Positions 33,423 through 45,648 of a stretch of DNA of 64,000 nucleotides are shown here, in pieces (within the stretch, counting starts at the first letter, position 1; the number at the start of each line of letters is the position of its first letter). The stretch is from Quercus robur. Lineage: Eukaryota > Streptophyta > Magnoliopsida > Fagales > Fagaceae. The position numbers and the translations under genes are program-made. The stretch covers positions 81,985,862 through 82,049,861 of the forward strand of contig NC_065535.1 of assembly GCF_932294415.1 (NCBI RefSeq), written 5' to 3'. Below the pieces are notes generated by a model. It was not told where the DNA came from. It made no database searches and saw only the letters and a program-made list of their open reading frames with translations.

Positions 33423-35163
33423 TATAGGAGAGTAATTTATTCGGAGTGTCATTGCGAACCCAGAGGGGAAGTAGATTTCACAAAGATTTGTATTAGTGTA
33501 TGAGTAAATTAACATCAGCTAGTTATTCTAACCTTTTTGTTATACGCTTTCCAAAGAACTCCACCTCCCACACAGATTTTTTTTTTCCTTTATTTTATTT
33601 TATTTTGTTCTTTGCGGATCTTCCTCCACAGCATTTTTGAGAAAAAGCATATATTTGGAGAGGTTTGACTCCAAAGTGTCTCTACTAATAAAAATTCGTT
33701 TGATTTGGTTATATTTAAGAACACAGTTTCTCTCCATGTAATTTACCGGTTAGATTTTCAAAATTCATACTCAATAAACTTTGTTCTTGTTTTTTGGGTT
33801 TGGAGTCCAATTATGGGTATAAACATTATTAACTTATTAACCTTTTATTTTTTTTCTTTGCAGAGCATGGTTTTGAAATTTGAATTGGGCTTAATGCATA
33901 GCTCAATTACTCTTATGCGCTAGACTTACAAGTTCTTTTTAAATACTCTTGAAATATGATAAATGGTACTTCTATTTATTAAATTAATGAACCATAAATG
34001 TGAAAAAAATATGCACCATTCCACTTTACTAGGAAAACTTGTCACGTCTATTGAGTCCAGTGCAAAATTCAGTGAACACTGAACTCTTAATCAAATTTTG
34101 AATAGTCATCTCAAAAAAAAAAAAAAAAAATTGGATAGGTTCATTCATCCAAAAAAAAACAGGTGTTTTAAAAATGTAAGAAGGGTATGATAGTCGTAAC
34201 TTCTCGGAGAGGGGTTGGGTGGGGGACCCCCTTCCTTGCTACTAACTTCTCGCAACCAGAACCCGTTGTGTCTGAACCACTGAGACTGAAATTCTGTATC
34301 CTCAAACTTATTTTCAACACGTGGCACACGATAATTGCATAGATCTAACGCGTCAAAAATCAACGGTCTATAATTATGATAAGAGTAAAAGTCATTCACA
34401 CATGGTTTGAGTTTGAAACATGGTAGAAATCCTCGAAAACAATCCGTACAGGGCAGTGACCGTGACCAAAGCACGAAAACGACAAAACACAAACAAAATA
34501 TGATATCAGAAAATAGAGAAAGTTGAGAGAACACAGAAACACACGCTCAGACACAGAGAGAGAGAGAGTGAGGTCCTCGTGGTACCTCGGAATCTTCACA
34601 GCGATTGAGGTTGGTGTTATTTTGCTACAACCCTAGAAACCCATTTTCAATTTCTTCTTAATTCTTCAAATTTGTTTCCATTTCCGCCTTGTGATTCCAT
34701 GTTTCCAATCATAAAGCTTCAATCTTGGAATTCAAAGAGTTGAATTATTGGGTTTTTATTATCTCTTTATATTTTGAGGATTTCTTTTTTACTATTGATA
34801 TCTGGGTTTTGGTGGGGGTGTTAAGCCATGATATTAAGCGAGTTTGAGCTAGAAATTTTATATAAATTAATGGGATTTGTTTTAATATGGAATTGAAGTT
34901 GTCAAATTGAATGGTAATCTCAAAGGGTCCAGGTGATCTCTCAGGCAATGGTCTTGGCATTTGGTTCAAGCGGCTACGTAGAAGTCTTTCAATCGTAATT
35001 TGACTTATGTTATGTGGGTTTCATTTAGCATTTGGGGAAACTGTAATCCCCTATTGATGTCATTGCTGCTGCGTGTCTTCTACTTTTCTTTGATTGTGAA
35101 TTTTCCAATTCTTGAAAATGATGCGGGACGTGCATTTTTGTGTCTGTTGAATAGTCTCTGAAT

Positions 35164-35197
<34 letters not shown>

Positions 35198-35901
35198 AGT
35201 GTTAAGTGAGATACCGGTTAGTAAGCATTTTGGAAATGTTTTTCCTTGCTTTCTCAAGCTATCATCAAGGAAAATTTTTCCTTTTGATACTGCATTCTTA
35301 CTTTCAAAATGCTAATTAAATGGTCGGTCCCTATATCATTAGTATCACATTTAGCAATGGAAAATATTTATATATTTTCCGTAAATTGGCGTTCTTTAGC
35401 CCATTTTCATTGATTTAGTATATACTCTATGAAATATTGTTTAATAACATAATTTTACAATCTAAATATAATTAAAGGAAGAAAGAGAGTGAGCCCTCTT
35501 TCTGTTAGCCAAAGCTAAGGATTTTTTGAGAAACCTAGGGCTAGTGACTTCTTTTTCATTCAAGTTTGTTTCATTGTTTGTTCTGGATATAATTTATGTT
35601 GGGTTTTTATTCCTTGATTCATGTGTGTTTATGTGCTGATAAGCCAAATGGTTTTTAAACTGCCTTCTATTTTAAATGAACATGACAATTTTCATTAAAA
35701 AACTTTATCCTTTTCTCTGCACTTGGAAGGAAACCTCAATGATGAATGTACATTTGGGTTTCCATCAGCTTGGGTTGTTCTTTGTAAAGAACACTATATT
35801 AGTCTACTCTAATGAAAAGCTTACATTTTTCTTTTGCAGGATCTGTGTTCTTCGAAACTGCTATTCCCAGTTTGGTTGGTGCAATTTTCTGGGGGGCTAA
35901 T
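33423..35901 (+). promoter_or_regulatory. Upstream region and 5'UTR of the thioesterase gene
   Basis: Between the LTR element and the ATG at 35902 there is no other gene. A likely first non-coding exon ends at 34609 (GATTGAG, then the GT donor) after a GA-rich leader at about 34550. A second 5'UTR exon starts at 35840 after TTTTGCAG and holds the ATG. The 5'UTR intron is about 1.2 kb and contains long T runs (about 35167-35195). Confidence 0.55.
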
Positions 35902-38900
35902 ATGAGCTTTACTGGCCCTTCATTGAGTTCTGGTGGGTTATTTCCCTTGCTCTCTTCTGCTTTAGTATGATAAAGATAATGTCAATAGTTGGTCTCTTTT
36001 GTTACACTCATAAATGCTCTTTTAGTTGTCTTACTGAACATAAATGGGTTTTCTTTGTTGTGTTTAGGAGTGCTATTAAACTTAGAAATGGATTTCTTTC
36101 TCTCTCTCTCCTTTTTTTTTTTTTTCTCTAAATGTTTCTTGTTCATATTGTTCATCATTTTTCATTTTATTGTGATCCTACTTCAGGTGGTAGAACAGCT
36201 AGAAGAGCATTTGAGTTTGGAAGGACCTATGTGGTCAGGCCCAAAGGTAAACACCAAGCCACTGTAGTTTGGCTACATGGCCTTGGTGATAATGGCTCAA
36301 GGTAATACCATATTTCCCATTGCTTTGGCTAGTTGTTCCTTGTATTGGTATGTAGGTGGTTTTCCATGTTTTTAGCTCTTCTTGTAATTGCTTCTAGTTT
36401 CTTCCTGGTTGGTCAGAAAAAAGAAGAGAGATTGTTAAATTTTGTAATTTTCTTTCCCGTTGTTTGCATTTGTACTTCTCTAGAGAGTAGTTATAATTCA
36501 ATTTTATTTTGGTTAACTTTAAACTTTGAATTGTCAAAAAAAAAAAAGAAGAAGTGTTTTGTGTATGATTATGGTTTTATATAACAATTTCTAATCCTAA
36601 TTTTTCTTATCTTCTCAAAAACCAAATAAAAGAAAAAAGATCTTTAACAATAATGCTGACCTGGTTTTTTTTTTTTTTTTTTTTTTTGATGATCTGTACA
36701 AATCAAATGGGGGTGTTAAATGCTTGCTTATAGTTTTGGCATACATGGATCAGTTTTAGCTTCGGGTACAAATTTAGGAATGTGACTAAATTTTTGTACA
36801 TTTTGTTTATTCCCTTAAGAGATCAGGTTCTAGAACTTCCATTTCCTCCTGGAAATTTGTTTTGCTTGATCAGATGACTGTTTTGTTAGTAAGGGAAAGA
36901 AAACCATGGATCAAAGGACTTCTGTACATTAATAGCAACCTCAGCAGTATTTGCAATACCCATTTCTAATTTCAGTAGATTTCACTCTTACAGTTTTATA
37001 CTGTAATGAAAGGTTTCTATTTCACTTGGAAACTGTATGAGCCCATTGTATTTCCATCGTGTTTTTATTATAGGTTTTACATGGGTCAAGTTATTTTTCT
37101 CAACACTTGTTTAAGATGCGGGCATTTTTTTGGATTTTGAAATTTTGAATACATTTTACTGAAAGTACCAAGATTGAAATTTCCATTTCTGGTGTTATTT
37201 TTTTTCCTTTTTGTGACTGGGGATTTAAATTTTAATCATATCAAGCTTCTAATTTAGGCACATATGAAGCAGGACGGAATTCTAGCTGTCCCCTTTTTCC
37301 TCCCCCATACCTCCAAAGAGCCAAGGGAGGAAAAGAATGAAGAAAATAGTTTTAAAATTTTCAACTCTTTTCTTACTATACAACAGTGGTCTAATTTTCA
37401 TATATGATTTTGTTTTGTTTGGCAGTTGGTCCCAGCTATTGGAGACCCTTCCTCTTCCAAATGTAAGGATGTGTAAATTTATATATCAAGGAATGCTTGC
37501 AACATTTTGGACTAACATTCCAGTGATTGGAAGCTAATTTTGTTTTGTTAGACTTTCATGTAACATTTTGGTTATGATGTGCAGATCAAATGGATATGTC
37601 CAACTGCTCCTACCCAGCCAATTTCAGTGTTTGGTGGTTTTCCTTCCACTGCTTGTAAGTTTTCTTGCTTTGAGAAACCTGATTTTATTTGTTTCATTTT
37701 GATGTCTTTATTCTGTTTTCTGCAATATCTAGACTGTAGAGGTTGTACAATGGATGTATTATGTAATAAATAGAAGGAAAAAATGCAGTGGTGAAATTTG
37801 TCGTGAAGGAAGGAGATGAAAGTTCTCCTTGCTTGGAACCTAAAGTTTTTTTTTTTTTTTTTTCCATGAAAGTCTTGCTGTTAGCTAAGTTTTGCTGCTT
37901 GTAATACTTTTCTGAAAAGCTATTATGATGTAAATCAGGGTTTGATGTGGGAGACCTTTCAGAAGATGCTCCTGATGACTTAGAGGGTTTGGATGCTTCA
38001 GCAGCCCATGTTGCAAATTTGTTGTCAACAGAGCCTGATGACAGTAAGTTTCCTCTTGCTGCTTTGTAGTATGTAATAGCTAGTAACACTGTAATTTTGG
38101 CAATACCTTTTCAGGTTTAAAGGCTTTCATGAATGTTACAATGGTGATGAAACTTAACTCTTCTTTGATTTCTGCAAGTGTTGAAAGTTAGAAACTTTCC
38201 TATATATGTTCTCTTGATGATCACATGGAGCATGATAGCTTAAATATTGCTGGTCTTGGCAGAACTTGTAAACAGTTGTAGATAATTATCCTTTATCAGC
38301 CTTTCCAGGAGCTGATCAGAAAGGGTTCTTATTGTCTAGAGTGAAGTCTTTCCTAAAAAAATATTGAGTCAATTTATTTTATTTTTTATTTTTCACTTTG
38401 TCTTCATTTATACCTTTTGTCTACACTGATTAGCATTGAATTGATTACCTTGTCTAAAATTGTTTAGTATGCTTTCAGGTTTATGTCTATATTTTGAGTC
38501 ACATTGCACTTTGTTCAAACCTACAATTCTAGCAAGTTCTTTTTGTGTACACTATATACATGTAAGCATTGCCTATTATGAGTTTATCATGTTTTGAATT
38601 GACACAATACACTAGTGGTGCTTTTGGATGGCAGGATTTGGGCATGTGGATTTGGATTTAGGTGATTAAAATCCAAATACTTTGTTTTGATGGTTTAAAA
38701 ATGGTCAAGGATTTGGTGGATTTTAAACTTTGAAATCCTCGGATTTAAAATAACTTCTAAACCAATGGAATTTTAGAAATCCTTAAGGTTGCATTTGGAT
38801 AATTGAATTTGGATTTGGATTTAGATTTGAATTTAAATTGATGGATTTGAAATGCCTTAATTCCAAATCCATAAATATTTAAGTATGTCATAAGGATTTC

Positions 38901-40860
38901 TAAAATTCTATTGGTTAAGAATTTGTTTCAATTCAAGGATTTTAAGGTTTAAAATCCTTGGCGGATTTGTCAAAATCCAAATTCTTGACCCTTTGCAAAC
39001 TATCCAAACAAGTTATTTGGACTTTAATCACCCAAATCCTATCATCCAAACACACCAAAAAGACATATAGATTTTATAATTTTTAAATCATCTTATGTAT
39101 AAAACGCATCAAAACAAAGAATTTTAAAATTTATGGATTTGGAATCAAGGCATTTCAAATGAATTAAAATTCCAAATTCAAGTATCAACCGCAACCTAAG
39201 AGTTTACAGGGAAATCTTATGGATATGAAATTCTTTACTTGTTGAAAACAAAGAACTCATGGATATTAAATTATTTCATTGTGCTTTACATGTAAGCCAG
39301 AAAGAGTACATATGATTCCTCAGATCTGAAATAAATTTATGAGATTGCTTGGTGTTATATCATGTTAATTAAAATGACACTATTTCAGTTTTCTTCTGTC
39401 ATTCACAGTGATGACTTTGCTTTATGCTGCAAATTTTCTGACTAATTTATACTTTCTAATTTTATGAGTAACAGGGTGTATTAATTACAACCCATTTGAT
39501 GCCCTAATGCCACATTGGATTTATAATTTTGTTTCATGATTTTGATAGTTGTGTAATTTTAACAGTAAAACTTGGTGTTGGAGGCTTCAGCATGGGTGCT
39601 GCTACTGCACTATACTCTGCAACCTGCTTTACTCTAGGGAAATATGGGAACAACAATCCATACCCGGCCAAATTAAGTGCAGTTGTTGGGCTAAGTGGCT
39701 GGCTTCCTTGTTCAAAGTTTGGATCCATATAATCTACCCTACTCAACTCAACTTTATATAGTTTCATTTCGCAATTAAGTTGATACTTATAGTTGACAGT
39801 TATATTCTTTCCAGGACCTTGCCTCAAAAGATAGGAGAGGTAACTGAAGCTGCAACGCGCGCTGCATCCTTGCCCATTTTGCTTTGTCATGGCAAAGGTA
39901 TTAAAATTTGTCATTTGCAAATATTGTGGGTTTATTCGTCTTTTTGGATTATTTAATTGACATTGAGCTGAAACCATATGCATCTACCTCTAAGCACAGG
40001 TGCCACTGTGGTACACCCATGATATTAGAAATATGCACTGGATTGAAATGGTTGTCTAAACTCAGCCAATTAATTCTTCATCCAGGCTTACCTGCTGTAC
40101 AACTGAGATCAAGCTAGGTTCAAAATTTAGTAGCCAGAAGATTCATGCCTGAGCAGTTTTTTACTTGATTAGCCTTAGGGGACTAAACATGCAAGGTTAA
40201 GCCAAATGGCTTCTACATACTCGTGTTCTTGTAAATACTTTCTAAAAACTATCCTCTGATTGTGAAACATGCCCAATCATTGGCGTGAAGAAGTTGTTTA
40301 GAAGAAAGTATACTCTAGGATGAGTTGGCTTTTAATTTTTATGAACAGTCCTTGTTTCCCGAGAATATGAGATATAATTAAATTTTATATTATCAATCTG
40401 CCTGGTTGTCGTCAGAAATTTGTGGAGAGTGTTAATCATCAATGCCATAGACGTCACACTGGTGGTGCTTAGCTGTAGTTCTGACCATTGCATTGTTGCA
40501 GGATTTTCTGTAATCTAAGCCTAGCATTGGAGCTATTAGTGATATAGCCCTAGGTAATTGTGAATGATAAAGGTTTGATTTTTTTACAGTGGATGATGTC
40601 GTTCAATATAAATTTGGTGAAAAATCCTCAGTGTCCTTGGGCTCAAGTGGATTTAGCGATGTGACATTCAAAAGCTATAATGGGTATGTTGAGAAAGATT
40701 CCCAGCAAAAGTATTTGTTAATTTTGATAAATCAAGAGAGCAATAATAAAAGGGTTTTGTTTGAATATGCAGACTTGGTCACTACACAATCCCTGATGAG
40801 ATGGATGAAGTGTGTGCTTGGCTAACTTCAAAATTGGGGCTTGAGGGGAGCTCTTCATAA
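35902..40860 (+). CDS. Acyl-protein thioesterase-like alpha/beta hydrolase
   Basis: Nine coding exons join in frame with GT-AG introns: 35902-35932, 36187-36301, 37426-37462, 37585-37654, 37939-38043, 39566-39716, 39815-39897, 40590-40683 and 40773-40860, giving 257 residues. Family marks are VVWLHGLGDNG (37-47), the nucleophile motif GFSMG with Ser128, an Asp in KVDDVV (199-200) and His232 in GLGHYTIP. These form the Ser-Asp-His triad of the acyl-protein thioesterase/carboxylesterase family, which removes acyl groups from S-acylated proteins or small esters. The length is normal and there is no signal peptide, so it is likely cytosolic. It resembles At5g20060 and the SOBER1/TIPSY1 group. Intron 5 (38044-39565) holds MITE-like inverted repeats. 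Substrate is not predictable. Confidence 0.95.
38618..39198. mobile_element. Interleaved inverted repeats (MITE-like) in an intron
   Basis: Four arms lie in the order A (38618-38783), B (38784-38889), A' (about 38890-39055), B' (about 39075-39198), where A pairs with A' and B with B' as inverted repeats. A ends TGCTTTTGGATGGCAGGAT against TGTTTGGATGATAGGAT on the other strand. B has AGGTTGCATTTGGAT against AGGTTGCGGTTGAT. All arms are rich in GGATTT/AAATCC words. No coding capacity. Confidence 0.7.
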
Positions 40861-41742
40861 GATGATGTAATTTGTAGATCTTGAGCTACAGCAAGTGAGC
40901 AACAAGAAGAAATGGAGGAAAAATTTGTCCACGGTTCTAAGCAGCAGGCATGCATAGCTAAAAGTGGTTTGGGGTGTGATATACACGTTTCATTTGTCAT
41001 TGGTCTTTGTATACCCTGTTCTCTTGTATTTGATGTTATTTTGACCTGTTGGCTCCTAGATAAAACATATTTGTGAATTATAATGATATTTATTTGGATC
41101 ATTAAGAAGCTGTTGTTTGGAATTTATTATTTTGGCACTGCTCATAACAGTAACTGCTGGTTTTTTTTTTTTTTTTTTCCCCTAATATTTCACTAGTTGG
41201 GGGAGGGATTTGAACTTTGGACGTCTTTTTTGGAAATATCAAGAGGTGTTAATTGAGTTACAAGGCTCTTGGAGTTTTGCCTCTTCTCTGATATGCATGG
41301 TTGTTAGTATTATATGATATGTGATACATATTGTATGATACATATCATATTGAGTGAAAAAAGTATTATATCGTAAAGCCATACATATCATACGATGCAA
41401 GAAGTGGATGTAAAATGGTATTTTTTTGCCCAAAATTTATGCTTTGATTTAAATCCAATTAGTTGTTGTACTTGTTTTTAACACAATTATTGGACTACTT
41501 AATTAAGCCCCAAAGTATTATATTGTAAAGCCATGCATATTGTATGATGCAATAAGTGGGTGTAAAATGAATTTTTTTGGCTCAAAATTTATGCTTTGAT
41601 TTAAATTTGATTAGTTGTTATACTTGTTTTTAACACAATTATTGGACTACTTGATTAAGCCTAGAGAAATAACATGTCCACGAGTTTTTTGCTTTTCTTA
41701 CAAAATTTGGACTACACACTTCACGTTTCATTTTTATAGTTG

Positions 41743-41785
<43 letters not shown>

Positions 41786-42156
41786 AGGAATAAGGTATTA
41801 AATGACAATAAATTACTTTTTAAAATTTTTTTTATATTATTGTTATAAATGTAGTGTGTGTAGATTAAAGAACAAGAAAAGATCATAAATGTTGATGATG
41901 AAGAAAACAATGTTGAAGAAATAATTTTGTAAAATAATGAACATGATGATAGCATTGACTTAGATGAAACTGACTTGGCAAGATGATGAATGCAATAAGA
42001 AATAAATTATTATTTTGGCTCAGATACCATATATTACACTTTTGGATTTAATCAATTTGAATGTGAATGTTACAAATACATGTTAATTTGATTTATTTAG
42101 GCTTTATTAAATATTACATAAGTGATGATTAAATTAATCATGAATTGATAATGTTC
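40861..42156. other. 3' flank of the thioesterase gene, with a 152-bp tandem duplication
   Basis: The 3'UTR probably ends near 41100. AAGTATTATAT(C/T)GTAAAGCC starts at 41361 and 41513, and the 150 bp after each are about 90 percent alike up to 41661. A CT microsatellite lies at 41750-41782. A Glu/Asp-rich reading (41870-41980) may be the worn tail of a transposase, but it is too short to call. Confidence 0.55.
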
Positions 42157-43500
42157 TGTTGAGGACCAAAATTTTACATGATAGCCCATTCCATGAAAAA
42201 TAAGGAAAGACCATGGACCTTAACAAAAAAGGGCTCAATTCATGAAGTTAAGAAGGACCGTAAAGGTCCAAAATCCCAAAAAGAAGGAAAAAGAGAAATA
42301 ATAATAATAAAAAAAGAAGAAGAGGACCTAGACTTGGTCGAGCCAGAGGATATGCAGCAAGATGAACATTAAGGCCCTAGGACCTTGATGTGTCCTTTTG
42401 AAGCCTTGAGAAGAGGACCTTGGCTGACATATGGGAAAACCAAGGTATATGTTCAAATTTCCAGTAAAAAAAGCCATTAAAAATCTAGCAAAACCAGATA
42501 TTATCTTTGTAACTCATGGTTCAAGCCCGTGGGACCTTGATGTGTCCTTTTGAAGCCTTGAGAAGAGGACCTTGGTTGACATATGGGAAAGCCAAGGTAT
42601 ATGTTCAGATTTCCAGTAAAAAAAGCCATTAAAAATCTAGAAAAACTAGGTCTTATCTTTGTAACCCATAATCCAAGCTCGTGGGATCCCGAGTTGATAG
42701 TAAGGGAGAAATGGTTTGGTCGGTAAGGGAGTGATTTCTAGCGAAATGAGGATCTCAAAAGTTTCCCTTAGTTCATATATTTGCTTGGAATGTATGAACC
42801 AATGGAAAACTCAATTCCCCTATGTGCATTACACCTCCCCACAATTTCCTCTCAATTGTCACTTTCTATTAAAGTTGTCATCCATTGCATTGAGCAACCC
42901 ACCCACTCTTTTGACTTTCCAAGAAGGAATCTTCTATTTGTAGCTAAAGCAAAATGCCCATTTTGAGTTATAATTGCCTAATTAAGCTAAATCTCTGCCC
43001 AATGCACTTTTTTAGGTTTCAAAGGACATGGTTTTACCCAGCAGACCAGGGACATCCTCGCTCGGGGTACTAGACCATGTCCACTATAAAAGGAACACTA
43101 AGGCATAGTAGAAGGAGGGGAAGAAAGAGGGATTCAGATCGAGGGAAAAAGAGAGAGTTCAAAGGTTTAAATTAGAGCTTTAATAGCCCAGCAAGGAAGA
43201 GAAAAATGAACAATATAAGAGAGCCAAGGTGGAGGAATTTGTCCCATATCCTTGAGATCATTCAAAATATCACTTAGTCTCCTAAGAAAGATATGCCAAA
43301 ACATGCACACATCAGATATCACTCTTTCCCACAAAATCCTGCTCACCTAACTATCTTAGAAGGCAATGGCCAAGCAAAGCTACTTGGACTTGAGTTCCAA
43401 ATCCCATAAGTCTTGTGCGAAAGCACTAAATTTGTGAGAATTGGGGCTAGGATCCTCGTGGTTGACTCGTTCTCATGAAATTCATTTACATATATGTTTA
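42157..43500 (+). mobile_element. LTR-like sequence, far end uncertain
   Basis: It begins TGTTGAGGACCAAAATTTTA, has a TATA box (TATAAAAG, 43085-43092) and a purine-rich leader after it. It contains a 152-bp tandem duplication: GGACCTTGATGTGTCC at 42380 and 42532, copies to about 42683. I could not find a matching CA end with a target duplication, so the right limit is a guess. Confidence 0.4.
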
Positions 43501-43835
43501 TGTATTAAAATATATATCCTGATTTAAGAAACTAACAATTATTTAAAGATATGTGTATTGTATAGTATGTTCTTATGTAGGACCTATAGAGGTAAAGGGA
43601 AATGGCAAAACTTCATTGCATAATAAGCATGGAGAAAGATTCTACAATTCAAGGAATCAGAGATTCTGGGTTCCATGGATTACAAACCGAGTACCCCTGG
43701 GAGCCACAACATCACATTCGAGGTACCACGACATCACACTCGGGGAACCAAGTGAATGAAGTCTTTTAAATGTTCACACAATTAAAGATAAGCCCTAAAC
43801 CTTCTATTTTAACCTCCTCCTCATTGTGAATATTA

Positions 43836-44094
43836 CGTGCCCGTTTGGATTCGAATGAATCCAGCGTCTGCGTTTTCTGATTTTTTTTTTTTTTTTTTTT
43901 TTTTGCAGCCGCATAATATGACCAAGTCAACTGTGAACAGTGCACGGATGCACTGTTCACGGACCCACACATTCCACTTTTCAGCAACTTTTTTATTAAA
44001 AATGGGTCCCACAATACTATTCACACATTTAAAAATTATTTTGCTACAGTGTTTTCAGTTTCAGCAAAAATAAGCTCAATCCAAACGGACCCTA
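43836..44094. mobile_element. MITE with CCGTTTGGATT ends
   Basis: The left end GTGCCCGTTTGGATTC and the right end (minus strand GGGTCCGTTTGGATTGAG) form short inverted repeats. The interior has a poly-T run and the paired words TGTGAACAGTGCA and TGCACTGTTCACG. The type is common in plants (hAT-like). No convincing target duplication. Confidence 0.65.
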
Positions 44095-45648
44095 TGAATA
44101 ATTATTTTACTTATTTCGTAAGAGTAAAATGTCATTTTATGATATTAAAACACTTATAATGGTAATTTTTTACTTAGGAGGAATCGCATTTTTTGCCTCG
44201 AGGAGCTTTATGTGACTTGCGTACAAACCGGTTCATATAATGACCCCAATAGGTCGCGGAGAACCAGACCCAGTCCAACCATCCATCCTTGGAGGCCCAA
44301 GATCCCTTGTCATCAATGGACTTTGATACTTTCCAAAAAAAGGAACCCACACATGTTCTGAACTTATAATGAATACACATTTTATATGTATATTTAGAAT
44401 TTTTTTTAGGCATTTATGTATCTTACACATAATACGATACAATATACAGTAAGGAAAAATAAAAAATCGATTCATGATGTAGTTTACATTTTGACTACTA
44501 TGTTGATATGCTGACTTACCTAGTGACCCCAAGTCATTGGGGGAACCCTTCCATAGATATGAGCCCAAATTTGGAATGCCAATTATTCTATACTCCATGG
44601 AGGGTGCAAAAACAAAACATTTTTAAAATTAAAATTTATACCCACTCGGTTAAGAACAGATTAAAGATGCAATTTGGTTTTTTCTTTTCTTTGTAACACT
44701 TTCAATGGTGGGTCTAGTCTCTAGACCTATCAAAAGCCTTCAATATCTTGGCCCGCGGTGTTTTAGGAAAGTAGTAGGTGTTCTATTACATTAGACGAGT
44801 GGGGAGCACGTTGGGCCTGTTGTCGACATTCAGCTGGCATTGCTTTCCCTATTAGGAACTCATGATCTATAGCTTCATAAGCATGGCTCCAATCCCACTT
44901 ATGGAAACTTTTGGGACCATCTCCCCTAGACCTTATGACATCCCTCAAATGGGTCCCTTTTTTTTTGTGGGGGGCGGCTAATGTGCAGCAGTGAGAAGCC
45001 AACTGGTTGTTGGACCCAATGGTGTGTTCCAGCGAAATGCACAGGTAGTCGTTGAGGTGCATGATTTCACATTCAGTGTATTCTAAGTTCTAACTTCAAC
45101 CCCACCCAGAACACCAGTGGTTTGAACTTTGAAGCAGTGGAGCAACACCATGTTGTCGCCACCTACAGTTCGAACTGAAGACTTAACACTCTACCCCATA
45201 CTAAGGCACTAACCACCAATGCATTTTAGTTTAGCCAATCCACACTTTTGTTGATTATAATTTTCCAGCAATCATTCCCAAACCCACAAAGAGTTGCACC
45301 AAATGCCTTCAAGAAACTGAAGTAGACAAAGTCACCTTTCTTTTAGTTGGAATCTCATGATCCATTAAAGAAAATTCATTTCCCCTTGGAAAAAAGCCCC
45401 ATATAGAACCCTCTTACACAAATGATCAACTACAACAATCTAGTTCTCGTTCTTTTCTTTTTCTTTTTTTTTTTCAGTTCAAAACAGATGAAGGAAACAT
45501 CGAGTACAAGTGGTAGAAAATATGAGGGAAAAATTGAAAAAAAAAAATTACAGCAAATCAAATGAATAGTTTAACAAGCAGGCAATGAGAACAATCACTT
45601 CAGAAGAGTCCGATTCTTTTCCCCCTTCTTCAGTAAGGTAGCCTAATT
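44095..45648. other. Intergenic DNA downstream of the peptidase gene
   Basis: No gene is recognised. The last part (about 45480-45648) is probably 3'UTR of the minus-strand peptidase gene. Confidence 0.45.

Noticed and set aside
42157..43790. Complete solo LTR with target duplication
   Set aside because: The start and TATA box are good, but no CA end with a matching TGTTC duplication could be found, so only an LTR-like call was made.
44763..45062. Minus-strand frame of 99 codons
   Set aside because: Its composition looks random and it has no motif or splice signals.
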